From positions 1-47,300 of the forward strand of contig JADJVA010000012.1 in the NCBI GenBank assembly GCA_016716765.1: a stretch of DNA of 47,300 nucleotides, given 5' to 3'. The notes beneath the pieces were generated by a model that was not told the DNA's origin, made no database searches, and saw only the letters and a list, made by a program, of their open reading frames with translations. Of the stretch, positions 1 to 10,092 are shown in pieces (position 1 is the stretch's first letter; each line of letters opens with the position of its first letter). Made by a program: the position numbers and the translations under genes. The stretch is from Bdellovibrionales bacterium (GTDB lineage: Bacteria; Bdellovibrionota; Bdellovibrionia; Bdellovibrionales; UBA1609).

Positions 1-291
1 ATCTCCCCTCATATACTTCGCGACAGTATTTTCACTTACAGAGAACCCCTCGCTTCTCAGCTCATGAAAGATCCTAGGTGACCCATAAGTACTTTTACTC
101 ACGTTGAAAATCTCCTGAATTTTCTTGCAGATTTCCATTTTTCTCGCCATGGATTTCAACTGGCCATTCTTTTCCACTGGTAATACCCGCTGGTACTCAC
201 TCCAAAGTGTCTGCATAGCCGGATGATAGGAACTTCATTTGAAAGATCGAAAATCATTTGGAATTTCTCATTTGATCTCCTTTGATATAAT
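1..291 (-). pseudogene. IS3-family orfB, N-terminal part, frameshifted
   Basis: The reading frame shows VPIIRLCRHFGVSTSGYYQW, the standard N-terminus of an IS3 OrfB (DDE integrase). A frame change follows near position 160. It then continues as STYGSPRIFHELRSEGFSVS and TVAKYMRGD before running off the window. The catalytic core is not in this piece; the matching core and C-terminus lie at 46722-47300 on the same strand. Confidence 0.78.
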
Positions 292-324
292 CCTAGGCTT
301 TTTTTAGAACATCGCTGACTTTGT

Positions 325-548
325 TCAGGTCATTTCCTTTCTGAGTTCTCGAACCTCAAACTCCAGTTCTTCATAGAGTTTTCGCACCGCTGCGAGCGGT
401 CGGACCTGATTGAGTCTCCATTTTCCATCGACGAATATTTGCCGGATTTATACCTAGATCTTCCGAGGCCTTTGTTGTGCCAATTTTCTCAGCCAAATCA
501 ACGGCTTCGGCCTTATACTCTTGTGAAAGCCCTTCTCTTTGAACTCAT
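325..548 (-). pseudogene. IS3-family orfA (helix-turn-helix protein), frameshifted
   Basis: OrfA of IS3 elements binds the element ends and is fused to OrfB by programmed frameshifting. The start ATG at 548 follows a good ribosome site (TAGGAGATAACA). After about eight codons the frame is lost. The homologous sequence then continues in another frame with EYKAEAVDLAEK, ASEDLGINPANIRRWK and a coiled-coil tail ELEFEVRELRKEM, which is the usual layout of a Tnp_1 type HTH plus leucine zipper. One small indel near the start is enough to explain the break. Confidence 0.75.
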
Positions 549-598
549 TGTTATCTCCTATCGGTTTGATTAAACCGCTCGAAGAAAACTGTCCACTA

Positions 599-880
599 TT
601 ATTGGGGAACTCTAGGCTCTGCACTGCTACTGGCTACTTTAACCTCTTTGAATTCCTCGACTGGAAAATAGCCTTCCCGACGAAGTCGTTTGGCTTTACC
701 TATCAACTTCGGAAGAGAGTTTCGGTTCATTCCGATCGCTCCAGCAAACCCCTTTGCCGGACCAGTCCAATTCTCCCAGGCAGAAAGTATTTCCACCAAT
801 AGCTCATCGCTCACATTGCGAACTTTCCCTCCATCACCTCTAAATGTACTGATCTTCTTTTTTAGAATCTCCAAATCCAT
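599..880 (-). CDS. IS66-type accessory protein (TnpA-like), 3' end hit by IS3
   Basis: A small protein of about 93 residues. The ATG at 880 is chosen over the upstream GTG because AGGAGG lies seven bases before it. The sequence MDLEILKKKISTFRG and the segment with WENWTGPAKGF, then GKAKRLRREG and EEFKEVKV resemble the small DNA-binding ORF that precedes IS66 transposases, but this is family resemblance by eye. The last residues and stop are supplied by the IS3 terminal repeat, so the native C-terminus is lost. No adjoining IS66 transposase survives; C-terminal IS66 scraps occur at 6797-7107 and 14044-14202. Confidence 0.5.
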   Translation of the reverse strand: MDLEILKKKISTFRGDGGKVRNVSDELLVEILSAWENWTGPAKGFAGAIGMNRNSLPKLIGKAKRLRREGYFPVEEFKEVKVASSSAEPRVPQ

Positions 881-903
881 TATCCACACCTCCTGTGTAT
901 ATG

Positions 904-922
904 AATTCAGTCTAACTGAATT
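904..922. promoter_or_regulatory. Perfect 8-3-8 palindrome upstream of the IS66-type ORF
   Basis: AATTCAGT, CTA, ACTGAATT form a perfect inverted repeat about 15 bp upstream of the ribosome site of the minus-strand ORF at 599-880. Position and symmetry fit an operator for a small DNA-binding protein. Function is inferred. Confidence 0.4.
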
Positions 923-960
923 GTCTCAGGTTGAAAATGTGGGGAGGTAGGACGATGTAC

Positions 961-2245
961 GCAGCGAAGGCCCGGAGCCACCCGAAAGAACAATTCAACA
1001 ACCTACTTCACCATCTCACCTATGAGTTGGTCGAGGAATGCTTGGCGAAGATTCCAAAATCAAGTGCAGTCGGAGTAGATGGTATGACAGTGGAGCAGGC
1101 CAGAGAGAATTTAAGCTGGCTGCTGCCGCCGATACTGAAGCAAATCCACGCGGGCCGCTACGAGGCGCCAGCCGTTCGGAGAGTGTATATTCCGAAGGCC
1201 GACGGCAAGCAGCGCCCAATCGGGATTCCAGCCGTGATTGATCGCGCGGTCCAGGCCGCGATGACAAAGATCCTAAACGAGGTTTATGAACAAGATTTTC
1301 TAAAATGCTCGTTTGGCTTTCGCCCAGGATTGGGTTGTCATCACGCATTGGCGACGGTCAACGCAATCTTATACCGGTTTCGAATGGAACATGTTCTAGA
1401 GGTGGATATCCAGGACTTCTTTGGAAGTCTGAGCCATGAATGGCTCATGAAGTTCCTGAGACTTCGAGTCGGTGACGAGCGAGTACTGAAATTGATCGAG
1501 ACCTGGCTAAAGGCCGGAGTCATGGTGGAAGGTAAGTGGCAAGACAACGAGAAGGGGACTCCGCAAGGGGGATCGATCTCGCCGTTGCTTGCAAACGTGT
1601 ACCTTCATTACGTGTTGGATCTATGGTTTGCAAAGAAGATCAAGCCAACTTTCAAAGGCAAGGCGGAGCTTATCCGGTATGCCGATGATTTTTGTCTGTT
1701 CTTTAAAACTGCATCTGGCCCCGGAAAACATGATGCCTCTGCTGAAAGCGCGTCTGGCCCAATTTGGATTGAGCGTCGCAGATGAGAAGACTCACAAAAC
1801 GAATGTGGGCGTGCGGGATAATACGAGCGCCCACGAGCGACGGCGGATGACGTTTCTTGGGTTCACGATCTATCGATCAAAGAACCGAAGTCGGACGGCG
1901 AGCAAAACGGTGTTTCAGACGGATGGAAAGCGTCTTAGTCGGGCGCGAGCCGCGATGAAAGAAAAGCTCCACCAAATAAGACATCGTCCAATACCGGACC
2001 AAGTAACAGTGATCAACGCGATCCTGCGTGGGCACTTCAACTACTACGGTATAGCCGGCAACGTCAAAAAGCTGAACAGGTTCAGGCAGACGGTTCTACA
2101 TGAGTGGAAGTACTCTTTGTCGAATCGAAGCCAAAATGGGCGAGTTAACTGGGAGCGCTTTCAGGCGATCCTGAGGAAGTATCCCATGGAGTCAGCTAAA
2201 CTAAAAGTCAGCTACTCCCAGTTATCGACTTATGCTCGGCTGTGA
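961..2245 (+). pseudogene. Group II intron reverse transcriptase/maturase, frameshifted
   Basis: The RT/maturase aids splicing and copies the intron RNA into DNA. Visible parts: GVDGMTVEQ (RT block 0/1), SFGFRPGLGCHHA (block 2), VDIQDFFGSLSH (block 3, catalytic Asp), GTPQGGSISPLLANVYLH (block 4), RYADDFCLFF (block 5, catalytic YADD), and a maturase X region ending YSQLSTYARL. No HNH endonuclease domain follows. An extra G near 1722 (CCCCGGAAAA against CCCCGAAAA in copy 2) moves the frame after the YADD block, so the maturase half is read in another frame from about 1725 to 2245. The true N-terminus is missing; the residues before 961 are not intron sequence. Confidence 0.9.
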
Positions 2246-2335
2246 TGAGACTCTTCCTGAAGAGCCGTATGCGGGAAATCTGCACGTACGGTTCTGTGGT
2301 GGGGCCGGTTCAGAAATGGGCCGGCCTACCCGATC
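2246..2335 (+). ncRNA. Group II intron domains V and VI, copy 1
   Basis: Directly after the RT stop there is a GAGCCGTATGCGGG stem, a bulged side and CTGCACGTACGGTTC, the standard domain V hairpin. It is followed by a GGCCGG...GGCCGG hairpin as domain VI. The 3' splice end falls near CCTACCCGAT. The same sequence occurs at 11217-11309, and the two copies diverge within a few bases of this point, which fixes the boundary. Confidence 0.82.
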
Positions 2336-2664
2336 GTCTGCAACCCCCAGAAATCAAACTGAGAAGCAAACTCAAGACCAGGATCTGAACCGGTCTTGGC
2401 TCGGATCGAAGCCTCGGGCTAGTAGGTATTAGTTGGCGAGATCCTCCATTAAACAGTCTCGCTCCAGCGAATCTTTCGATATTGAATTTAACGTTCTTCA
2501 TGATCAATAGATCGGCTAATTTTTTTCCCGACCTAAGTGGTTGTCATCGTTCATTTTTGAGACCTCAATTATCTCTGCTAGTTGTCGTTCTCATATTGAG
2601 AACTATGAATCAATTTACTCATTTTTGACTCAAGACTTTAGTCCAACATGTCGATACATGAGAT
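2336..2664. other. Noncoding stretch upstream of the DUF1592 gene
   Basis: AT-rich sequence with no convincing coding frame, RNA gene or clear promoter. The first part, just after the intron, is the 3' exon of the insertion site. Confidence 0.5.
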
Positions 2665-4527
2665 ATGGGGAACAAAAGGCGCTTTCGAGGGGAAACTAAA
2701 AATAGCTTTGTTAGTCGATTTCATGTCATTTTTTGGAGATTATCCCAAGAGGAGTGGGTTCGCCAGAGGTGGGTCAAAACCTTCCTGCTGCTTGGTTTAA
2801 TTACTGGTCAGTTGCTCGCTTGGAATAATTGTTCCCCCTTTCAGGGTCGTTTGGACTCAGTTCATTCTCCCGGCGGGGGACAAGATGGACAAAATGGTAT
2901 AGAAGACCCTCGAGACAAATTCAACCTTCTGTCTTGTACGCCGAACTCGCCTCCTGCCCCTAGTGATACGATTCGCCTGACTAAGATGGAGATCATTCGC
3001 ACTGTTACTGACTTATTTGGCGATGAGATTTCTGCCTTGGTAGGTCCGACCCTTTCCCGTCTTCCCGAAGATCTCATCGACAATGAAGTGAGCCAATTTG
3101 GCAATGTTCTGACTCAAGATCATCTCAATGTCATTACCGATCTTGCCGTGAAAGTAGGTCAGGAGGTGAGTGCGACCAACTCACGGATCAATGCTTTGCT
3201 ATCGGTCTATAGTCCCTGCCAAATAGCGAATGTGAATAATGCTTGCGTCACTCAATTCATTCAGAATTTTGGCCTTCGGGTCTGGCGCCGTCCAATTTCT
3301 TCGGGTGAGGTTGATTGGTTGCGCGCTGTTTATGATACGGGTATCGATGCTCCTGATCAGTTTGGAATTTTGATTTCAGCTTTAATTGCGGCTCCGGAGT
3401 TTTCATCTCATTGGGAGTTGGGGACTAATGGACAGGGCGATAGCGACAAATTTGAAATCTCCCAATTTGAACTGGCCTCGCGGCTTTCTTATGGAATTTG
3501 GGGCGCTGGGCCCGATGCCAATTTGATCTCCTTGGCTCAGAAGGGTCAGTTGAGTGATCCACAGATATTGGACCAAGTGGTGACCACAATGCTTATTGAT
3601 CCCAAAGCCAAAGAGAAAATCTCTCAATTTTTCACTTTTTGGCTCAACACTTCCAATATTCCAGGTGTTCCTGAGAATCCTCAATTTTTAGATGGTATCG
3701 CGACGGACGGACTTCGCGAAGAAATGAAAAGGGAATTGGATGAGTACCTTCAGTATATTGTCTTTGATCGCCGAGGTAATTACCACGAACTCATGTCCAG
3801 TCGGGTTTCCTTTGCGCGCACACCCGCACTGGCTCAGATTTATGGGCATGAGTTGGCCGCCAATCCATCGCTCGGAGCTCAGCAGATGGGTGGAGACCGA
3901 AAAGGTTTGCTGCTACGTGGTCCTTTTCTGATTTCGACCACCGACTATTCTCATCCTATTACTCGGGGCGTTTTGCTGAGAAAAAGAATTTTGTGCGACA
4001 CGATTGGGGCGCCATCTCCGCTGGCTTTTGAAGCGCAACAACAGATCGTTGATGCCAATCAGGTGCTCAATTTCAATAACCGCCAAAGGGTGACGGCAGC
4101 GACTTCTCCGCCTCAATGCCTGGCATGTCATGGGACTATTAATCCTATTGGGTTTGCTCTCGAAAGTTTTGATAGTCTTGGTCGCTGGAGAAGCAAAGAA
4201 GTCAATTACGACGCCAATCATCAAGTCATCTCGGAGCATTCTCTTGATCTTAAGGTGGAAGATCTGGCGATTGACTATCAGACCGGCGAAAGTGCGGAAT
4301 CTCCCTTTCAATTAGTCGATTTAATTGCCAACAGTGATAAGGGAGCCGTTTGTTTGTCTCGTCAGATTTTTCGCTTTTATCACCTTCGAAACGAGAGCGC
4401 TCCAGGTGACGCTTGCGAAGTCTTGGATACTCATGCTGGTCTCAGTGCTCAGAGTGGGTCCGTTTTGGATGGAATTAAAAAACAGATACTTAACCGCTAT
4501 TTGAAATTGAAGGTGGTCAAGAGGTAA
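2665..4527 (+). CDS. DUF1592/DUF1588 secreted cytochrome-like protein
   Basis: A 620-residue protein of the family seen in Planctomycetes and several delta-type lineages, usually exported and paired with a DUF1552 protein. The order fits the family: a hydrophobic N-terminal segment (about 38-55), a DUF1587-like segment near 105-125 (TKMEIIRTVTDLFGDE), a DUF1595-like segment near 190-230 with WRRPISSGEVDWL, DUF1592 at about 230-360, then DUF1588 with RKGLLLRGPFLISTT and a heme-type CxxCH (CLACH, near residue 485) followed by NPIGFALESFDSLGRWR, and a DUF1585-like tail. The role is unknown; a redox function is suggested only by CxxCH. The start is uncertain because no strong ribosome site precedes it. 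The DUF1552 gene starts 103 bases downstream, probably in the same transcript. Confidence 0.85.
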   Translation: MGNKRRFRGETKNSFVSRFHVIFWRLSQEEWVRQRWVKTFLLLGLITGQLLAWNNCSPFQGRLDSVHSPGGGQDGQNGIEDPRDKFNLLSCTPNSPPAPSDTIRLTKMEIIRTVTDLFGDEISALVGPTLSRLPEDLIDNEVSQFGNVLTQDHLNVITDLAVKVGQEVSATNSRINALLSVYSPCQIANVNNACVTQFIQNFGLRVWRRPISSGEVDWLRAVYDTGIDAPDQFGILISALIAAPEFSSHWELGTNGQGDSDKFEISQFELASRLSYGIWGAGPDANLISLAQKGQLSDPQILDQVVTTMLIDPKAKEKISQFFTFWLNTSNIPGVPENPQFLDGIATDGLREEMKRELDEYLQYIVFDRRGNYHELMSSRVSFARTPALAQIYGHELAANPSLGAQQMGGDRKGLLLRGPFLISTTDYSHPITRGVLLRKRILCDTIGAPSPLAFEAQQQIVDANQVLNFNNRQRVTAATSPPQCLACHGTINPIGFALESFDSLGRWRSKEVNYDANHQVISEHSLDLKVEDLAIDYQTGESAESPFQLVDLIANSDKGAVCLSRQIFRFYHLRNESAPGDACEVLDTHAGLSAQSGSVLDGIKKQILNRYLKLKVVKR

Positions 4528-4630
4528 AAGCCACAAAGCATAGTGCCAAGCGCCAGGTACCAGAGAGTTGTGAGAAATTTCGAATTTTGAAGATTGGGCC
4601 ATTGGGAATTTACATTGGGGAGAAAAATCG

Positions 4631-6091
4631 ATGAGTCGAAAAAAAGGGCTAAATCGCCGTGACTTCATGAAGATGTTGGGGAACGCCAGTATTTATCTGC
4701 CGGTTCTTCCTTCCTTGATGTCTTCTCGTAGTTTGGCCCAAGCCTCTAATCCACCGCTTCGCATGGTATTTATCATGAATCGCAATGGTCAGTGGGATAA
4801 TAATTTTTATCCGAATGTGAGCCCGGCTCAAGTGGGAAGCAATATTTACCAGGCCCCGCTATCAGATGTTAATGGGAGTATCTCTCCCTTGTTTGGCACG
4901 GCTTACGATTCACTCAAAAATAAGGTTTCCATTCTGCGAGGCTTGGACGTAGTGGGATCCAATGATCATAATCGCTGCAGTTTTCTTTGCGGGGTGACCC
5001 AAGGGGGAGCGACAAATCGTGAAGGCTCCAATCCGCCATTTGGTGCTTCAATAGATTGGATCATCGAGAAGTCAGCGCAATTTTATTCCACAGCTCCCAG
5101 AATCCGCACCATGCGATTTTCTAATGGGGGTGGGCGAGGATTTTCTTTTAGTAACAATGGTGGAGCCATTAACGGACTGACTTATTGGGGATCTGACGCC
5201 AGCTTTTTCAATAATGTCTTTGCGGGGATTGAAAACGGTGGAACGGTTCCAACTGTCGATTTGGTTGCACGAAAATCTTTTCTCATTGAAAAATCCCTAG
5301 AGCGCCTGAATCTTATGAAGACGCAAACTCGGTTGTCTGGCCTTGATGTGCAAAGAATTAGTGATCAACAGGATCGCTTGAGCGATATAAGAAAAGGACT
5401 AGTGGTGACCGCTCCTGCAAGTTGTCAAGTACCCAAATTGTCGTTCATGGGATCGAGCGATCCCATTCGTAAAAAATATGAGAATATCAATAATTCGATT
5501 GTGGCCGCATTTACTTGCGATATCTCCCGCATTGCCTGTGTCTATATTGAAGACTACGATGACAAGCAGACGGACTACTCCTATTTTCATGATCTCTCTC
5601 ACCGCGATCGCTCCGCTGCCAACTTAAAGGAATCGGCTGATCGCAACGGATGGACTGCCGATCGAGTCGCTCATCTGATTCATGGTTTGGATTCCACAAT
5701 AGATACCAACGGCCGTCCCATGCTAGAAAATACCTTGGTGTTTTGGGGGAGTGAGATTTCAGTCAAGCAAGGAACGGAAAGTCATCGGGGAGAGAGTATG
5801 CCGATCATGGTAGCTGGTTGGCCGGCTCAATTTCGTATGGGAAGCTATGTTGACTACCGCACACGTCCTTTTAGTTACGTGGCCAATCGCCAGGATTTTC
5901 CGGCGACCGGCAGACCTTACACTCAGTTTCTGTGTTCTATCATGCTAGCCGCTGGATTGGACCCGAGCGAGTTCACTGGTTATGGCAAAGGGGGTTACTT
6001 TGGAGAATTCGAGCGCACCCAATATAACCCCAACGAATACGATGCCTATAAAACCACCCGCAATGATAAACTGCCCTACTTTGTGCTTTGA
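4631..6091 (+). CDS. DUF1552 protein with Tat signal
   Basis: A 486-residue protein. The N-terminus MSRKKGLNRRDFMKMLG has the twin-arginine motif (RRDFMK), then a hydrophobic stretch ending SLAQA, so export by the Tat pathway is likely. The body reads as DUF1552: LRMVFIMNRNGQWDNNFYP near residue 45, then SPLFGTAYDSLKNKVSILRG and NDHNRCSFLCG. DUF1552 proteins are regularly encoded beside DUF1592/DUF1588 proteins, as here. A ribosome site (GGGGAG) lies eight bases before the ATG. The molecular function of the family is not established. Confidence 0.9.
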   Translation: MSRKKGLNRRDFMKMLGNASIYLPVLPSLMSSRSLAQASNPPLRMVFIMNRNGQWDNNFYPNVSPAQVGSNIYQAPLSDVNGSISPLFGTAYDSLKNKVSILRGLDVVGSNDHNRCSFLCGVTQGGATNREGSNPPFGASIDWIIEKSAQFYSTAPRIRTMRFSNGGGRGFSFSNNGGAINGLTYWGSDASFFNNVFAGIENGGTVPTVDLVARKSFLIEKSLERLNLMKTQTRLSGLDVQRISDQQDRLSDIRKGLVVTAPASCQVPKLSFMGSSDPIRKKYENINNSIVAAFTCDISRIACVYIEDYDDKQTDYSYFHDLSHRDRSAANLKESADRNGWTADRVAHLIHGLDSTIDTNGRPMLENTLVFWGSEISVKQGTESHRGESMPIMVAGWPAQFRMGSYVDYRTRPFSYVANRQDFPATGRPYTQFLCSIMLAAGLDPSEFTGYGKGGYFGEFERTQYNPNEYDAYKTTRNDKLPYFVL

Positions 6092-6129
6092 TCGATTTCT
6101 AGTTGAAGTCAATTTTTGGAGCACTATAC

Positions 6130-6507
6130 CTAGGGTTCAAAAATTCCAGTGCTTCCATCTTCTAAAACATCGGCGCTGAAGCTGTACTCAATAACCGGAG
6201 GTTTAGCTGTAAATTCCGTTTTGGAGCAAACGAGGTTCTTGCCAAATTTTATGACTCGAAACCAATTGGACGTCTGCTGTTTTTTTATTTTGTCTTTGGT
6301 GAGGCCAGAGAGCGCCTCATAAATGACTTTGACTCCTTCACCTTTCATAGTGAAAGAGGGGATGGAATTGCCCACGTTTTGCTCAGCTGAAAAGATTTCT
6401 ACTGTGCCAAGATGGGGTTTTTGATCCACATCCTGAGACCAAGCCAGTGGGGCAGTTAACGCCAAGAAGCCAGTGACGATGAGGCATTTGTATTTGTAGT
6501 TGGACAT
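6130..6507 (-). CDS. Small secreted protein, paralogue of the gene at 31532
   Basis: A 125-residue protein. The ATG at 6507 is chosen because a GGGAGT ribosome site precedes it and a Sec signal follows (YKYKCLIVTGFLALTAPLAWSQD). The mature part has a phrase KVIYEALSGLTKD, then GKNLVCSKTEF and a C-terminal DGSTGIFEP. The plus-strand protein at 31532-31897 shares the pattern: signal peptide, ILYDELTH, GLNLICYREV and DGSTGYDEP. I do not recognise a function. It is convergent with the DUF1552 gene. Confidence 0.8.
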   Translation of the reverse strand: MSNYKYKCLIVTGFLALTAPLAWSQDVDQKPHLGTVEIFSAEQNVGNSIPSFTMKGEGVKVIYEALSGLTKDKIKKQQTSNWFRVIKFGKNLVCSKTEFTAKPPVIEYSFSADVLEDGSTGIFEP

Positions 6508-6690
6508 AATTGAACTCCCAGATTTTTCGTTTCTTGTTTGTTGATCGCCTCTGCTTACTAAGACCTCGCAGTTTGGCTGCTCACATTCTCTCCTCGGAAT
6601 TTGTTGCAAGGCAACTCGGAGGTCCATAAATGAGTTGTTTATAAAAATCACCGATCTCACCGTTGAATTTTTTTCGGAAAGGCGGAAAGG

Positions 6691-6719
6691 CGCTTAGTCG
6701 CTTTTTAAGTCACTAAGCG
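6691..6719. repeat. Inverted repeat CGCTTAGT / ACTAAGCG
   Basis: An 8-bp stem with a 13-base loop lies upstream of the small secreted gene on the minus strand and in front of the IS66 scrap. It could be an operator or a small hairpin; there is no T-run. The rest of 6508-6796 shows no gene. Confidence 0.35.
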
Positions 6720-6796
6720 ACAATCATCGCCAATACTTTTGCTTTTCTGAGACGGGGTGTCCAATAAAGTAAACTAAGCGCTCCAACTCGCCTTGT

Positions 6797-7107
6797 GGAG
6801 CGGCCGATTTTAGGATGTAAAGATGAGGTCGGCCAGCCGTTCATAGTCATCAATTGTTTGGGTATGTGGTACTTTTGTGAGGGTCCTGGTTAGTGCTTGA
6901 TATGGATTGGCCCCGTTGACTTTGGCTGTGAAGACTCAGCTGCAGAGCACTAGCATCGGCACCCCTCGGCGTATCTGTAAACAGAGGCATCGGTGCTCTC
7001 AAAGCTGTGTAACCTAAGATTTCCTGGCGAAACATTGGGATTAGGCTCGGGTGGGGCGGCCAGGAATACTTTTGAATCGGGCCTAAATCGCATTTGAAAT
7101 CCTTAGC
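6797..7107 (-). pseudogene. IS66 transposase (TnpC), C-terminal remnant
   Basis: Read on the minus strand, LFTDTPRGADASAL, a one-base frame change, then TAKVNGANPYQALTRTLTKV and PHTQTIDDYERLADLIF match the C-terminal end of IS66 transposases (the usual form is FxDTPxGAxAS followed by TAKxNGxxPYxYL). The piece is cut at 7108 by the 5' end of group II intron copy 2. Upstream transposase domains are absent. Confidence 0.65.
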
Positions 7108-7563
7108 GTGCGTCAAGAAGTGTGAAAGGAGCTTGTGCTATGTAAACAACACAACTTTAAAGCCGAGCAGGCAGAGGTGAAGAACTCATCCTGGCGTGTC
7201 GAGTGATCGGCCCGTCAAAGCGGATAGGGTTTGAACAGACAGGCCGAATCAGTGTGATGAATGGGCGATAACCCCGAAAGAGTTTAAGTTGTGGTTGCCG
7301 ACGCGATGGCTAAGGCGCGGAAGGCAGTAGAGAGACGGGCGCTATGCGAGTCTGTCCTCAGCCACCGGGGGCGGTAGGCTCCGGCATGTTTGTAAGAGCA
7401 CTTTCATAAACTTGAGAGGTCCTGGCATGAGCTCGCACGAAGCGGGCAGTGATGGTAGCGAAAGCATTGTCATGAAAGTGCCAGGAATTCAGACTACGTC
7501 ATATTAGCGATGAACCGAGTAATGATCGGGGAGCAAAGGGCGTAGCAGAGAGAGGAAGGGTAA
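7108..7563 (+). ncRNA. Group II intron 5' ribozyme domains (I to IV part), copy 2
   Basis: This stretch has no coding frame and lies between the GTGCG boundary and the RT start. It contains paired blocks such as CACTTTCATAAAC against GTCATGAAAGTGCC (about 7397 and 7470), consistent with folded intron RNA. The exact secondary structure was not computed. Confidence 0.7.
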
Positions 7564-7931
7564 GTGAAGAAATTGGAACCGCACTCAGTGGCGGGTAACC
7601 CTGGTGAACACAGTAGCACTAAGGGGCAAGATCCGGTATCTAGGCGATCCGCGATAGCAGCGAAGGCCCGGAGCCACCCGAAAGAACAATTCAACAACCT
7701 ACTTCACCATCTCACCTATGAGTTGGTCGAGGAATGCTTGGCGAATGGCCGATTCGGCTTGAGTTGACCCACCCAATTCAAAGAAGCTGACCCACCCAAT
7801 TCGGATGAGCTGACCCAGGCGTTTCGGGGAATTGACCCACCTATATTCGACTTGAGCACTGAGTCATAAATCCAGGCAGCGACTAAATCTTCAATCCCGT
7901 GGCACCTATCCTTAAACAAAAGGAGGGTTCC

Positions 7932-9405
7932 ATGACTCAACGGAGAACTTCAGTTGCCATGCAAAATCAAATTTTAGAACTTCACACTCAAGGCCGCAGC
8001 ATCCGCAAGATTGCGCAGGCCCTTAAGATCGCCAGGAATACCGTCAGAGCTTGCATCAGAGACTCAGGTCGACCATCATCAGTCCCCTCGGTAGTGGGTT
8101 TCGCACAGAGCCAGCCTGTCCCAATCAACTGGGAATTTATCGCGACCGAGTTCAACAAGGTGTCCCTCTTAAAATTCTTCACAAAGAACACGCCATCGAA
8201 GTCATGACCTATATGATTTTCTATCATCGTTTCAGACGGCGATTCCCAAAAAACCGCAGGTGACAATCAGACTTCAACACAATCCCGGCGAAAAAATCTT
8301 CTTCGATTTTTCAGATGGGATTTCAATCACTGATCCAAGGACTCAAGCTAAGATTAAAACTCAACTCTTCGTCGGAACCTTGCCATGGAGTTCATACACC
8401 GTCGGTGAGTTTACCTTCGGACAAAAGCAACCTGAGTTCTTCAGAGCCATTGAAAACTCATTCATCAAACTCGGTGGCACCCCAAAGTACGCAGTCGTTG
8501 ACAATCTTAAGCCCGGCGTCACAAGAGCCCATATCTATGATCCCGACACCAACCAGTCCTTCATTGAGTTCAGCAACCATCATGGATTTGCCGTCCTCCC
8601 AGCAAGGCCTCGACGGCCCAAAGATAAAGCCGCGGTGGAAGGCGCAATCGGCATTATACAAAACAATTCTTCAACGAAGTCAGAGATCAAATCTTTTATT
8701 CAATATTTGATCTCAATCAAAGATTTCAAAAATATCTCAACGAACTCAACTCTGCACCCATGAAGGATCATGATGGAATTTCAAGAGAGGATAGATTCGA
8801 AAATGAAAGACCTCTTTGCAAACTGTAAACCCCAATTCATTTGAACTCTCCGTCTGGAAGACCTGTAAGGTTCATCCAGATTGCCATATTCAAGTCGATT
8901 CCAAATTCTACCCGTCCCGCATCAGTTTGTCGGCACCACGGTCAAAGCCCGAATCAAAATAAATACCGTCGAGATATTTACTGCGGATTCAGATTCAATC
9001 GCAATCCACGCAAAAGTAAAATCCCCAGACAGGGCCTCCACCATCGACGCCCACTACCCAGAACACCAAGTCGCCACCGCCCGATTCGAAGTGGCCTCGG
9101 CTCTCAGGCAAGCGCAAAATATCGGATCCAAAACTTTGTAACTCTTTCAAAAATTCTTCCGTGATCCTTATCCCCTCAAGTCTCTCAGAAGGGCTCAGGG
9201 CATCCTCAGGTTAGTTCACAAAAATGAAGTCTCAAAGGCTGATCTCGAGTACGCGGCGACACAAGCCCTTATTTTCAATAAAACCCAGTTCAATTTCATC
9301 AGAGCTTCGGCTCTCCATCACAAAGTAGGAGGTACAAGACCACGCATCATTAAACCTGAACGAGATCCCAATTTAATTTATCTACATAACAACAAGGAAC
9401 CTTAA
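7932..9405 (+). pseudogene. istA: istA-like transposase of IS21 element 1, several frameshifts
   Basis: IstA is the DDE transposase. The ATG at 7932 follows AAAGGAGG. The N-terminus has an HTH (RSIRKIAQALKIARNTVRAC). After frame changes near 8165 and 8260 the DDE core reads PGEKIFFDFSDG, then AVVDNLKPGV and PARPRRPKDKAAVEGAIG, all typical of IstA. Further frame changes follow near 8650 and 8860. The gene cannot give a full product. Confidence 0.85.
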
Positions 9406-9407
9406 TT

Positions 9408-10092
9408 ATGGAAGTACAGGCAAAACGGATCGCCTATGACCTTAGATTTTCGGTATTCACCAAAACATCGATTCTAGGTCTCAAGAAGCTGTGAGTAAAA
9501 ATCTGCATCCTCTGGAGTTTTTGTCCCTCATCCTCGAGGATGAGAAAAACTTCAGACGAGATCGTCTATCAAAATCTCTTACCAGACGAGCGAAGTTCAG
9601 ACACCAGGCGGACTTCGAAGATTGGGACATGAGTTTTGACAGGGGACTGACAAAAGTAAAACTCAAGAGCTTCGGTTCTATCATTTTTAAAAAATAAAGA
9701 GAACTTGATCATTCTGGGTCGCACTGGCGAAGGCAAGACCCATTTGGCAATCACACTCGGGAGAAAGATTTGCCAAGAAAACTTGTCAGTGTCTTTTTTA
9801 CCCGTAAACCTCATGTTTGAAGAAGTTCTCGCAGCCAGAAGCTCGGGCAAGATGATTGGATTTCTCACCAGACTCAATTCCACACAAGTGCTTATCCTCG
9901 ATGATTTTGGACTCAGGCAATATTCGCATGAAGAAGCCAATGTACTTGTTGAACTTCTCGAAGCGCGGGCCAGAAAAGGACCTGTCATCGTCACATCCCA
10001 GATTGATCCCAAGGGGTTGGTTCAAGCTCTTCGAAGACCCAGTCATTGCCGAAGCCATCGTGGATAGAATGATCAACCCAGCCAGAGAATAA
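9408..10092 (+). pseudogene. istB: istB-like AAA+ helper of IS21 element 1, frameshifted
   Basis: IstB is the ATPase helper of IS21 transposition. The open part has Walker A GRTGEGKTH and Walker B VLILDDFG (about 9717-9915). The N-terminal part is in different frames and the end (WFKLFEDPVIAEAIVDRM) is in a third frame after about 10015. At least three small indels are needed. Confidence 0.82.

Larger units (their letters stand above)
1..614 (-). mobile_element. IS3-family element, 5' arm, cut by the window edge
   Basis: This arm carries orfA and the start of orfB, reading toward position 1. Its outer terminal repeat (bases 587-614, read on the minus strand, TAGAGTTCCCCA then AGTGGACAGTTT) matches the terminal repeat of the arm at 46692 (TGGAATTCCCCA then AGTGGATAGTTT). 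The arm has inserted at the 3' end of the ORF at 599-880. The rest of the transposase is at the far right end of the window, so the two arms look like halves of one element. No matching target duplication is visible between the two outer flanks. Confidence 0.8.
961..2335 (+). mobile_element. Group II intron copy 1, 5'-truncated
   Basis: Identity to intron copy 2 (7108-11309) starts at 961, inside the 5' part of the reverse transcriptase gene, and runs through domains V and VI to about 2335. The 5' ribozyme domains (about 550 bases in copy 2) are absent, so this copy cannot splice by itself. It keeps the 223 bases of the RT gene (1050-1272) that copy 2 lost to its IS21 insertion. 5' truncation is typical of incomplete retrotransposition, but a later deletion is equally possible. 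Confidence 0.85.

Noticed and set aside
1016..1348. Minus-strand ORF opposite the reverse transcriptase.
   Set aside because: Arg/Pro/Ser-rich antisense shadow of the RT gene with no ribosome site; absent as a conserved frame in intron copy 2.
6850..7116. An 88-aa minus-strand ORF as an independent gene.
   Set aside because: It is one frame of the IS66 transposase remnant and crosses the group II intron boundary at 7108.
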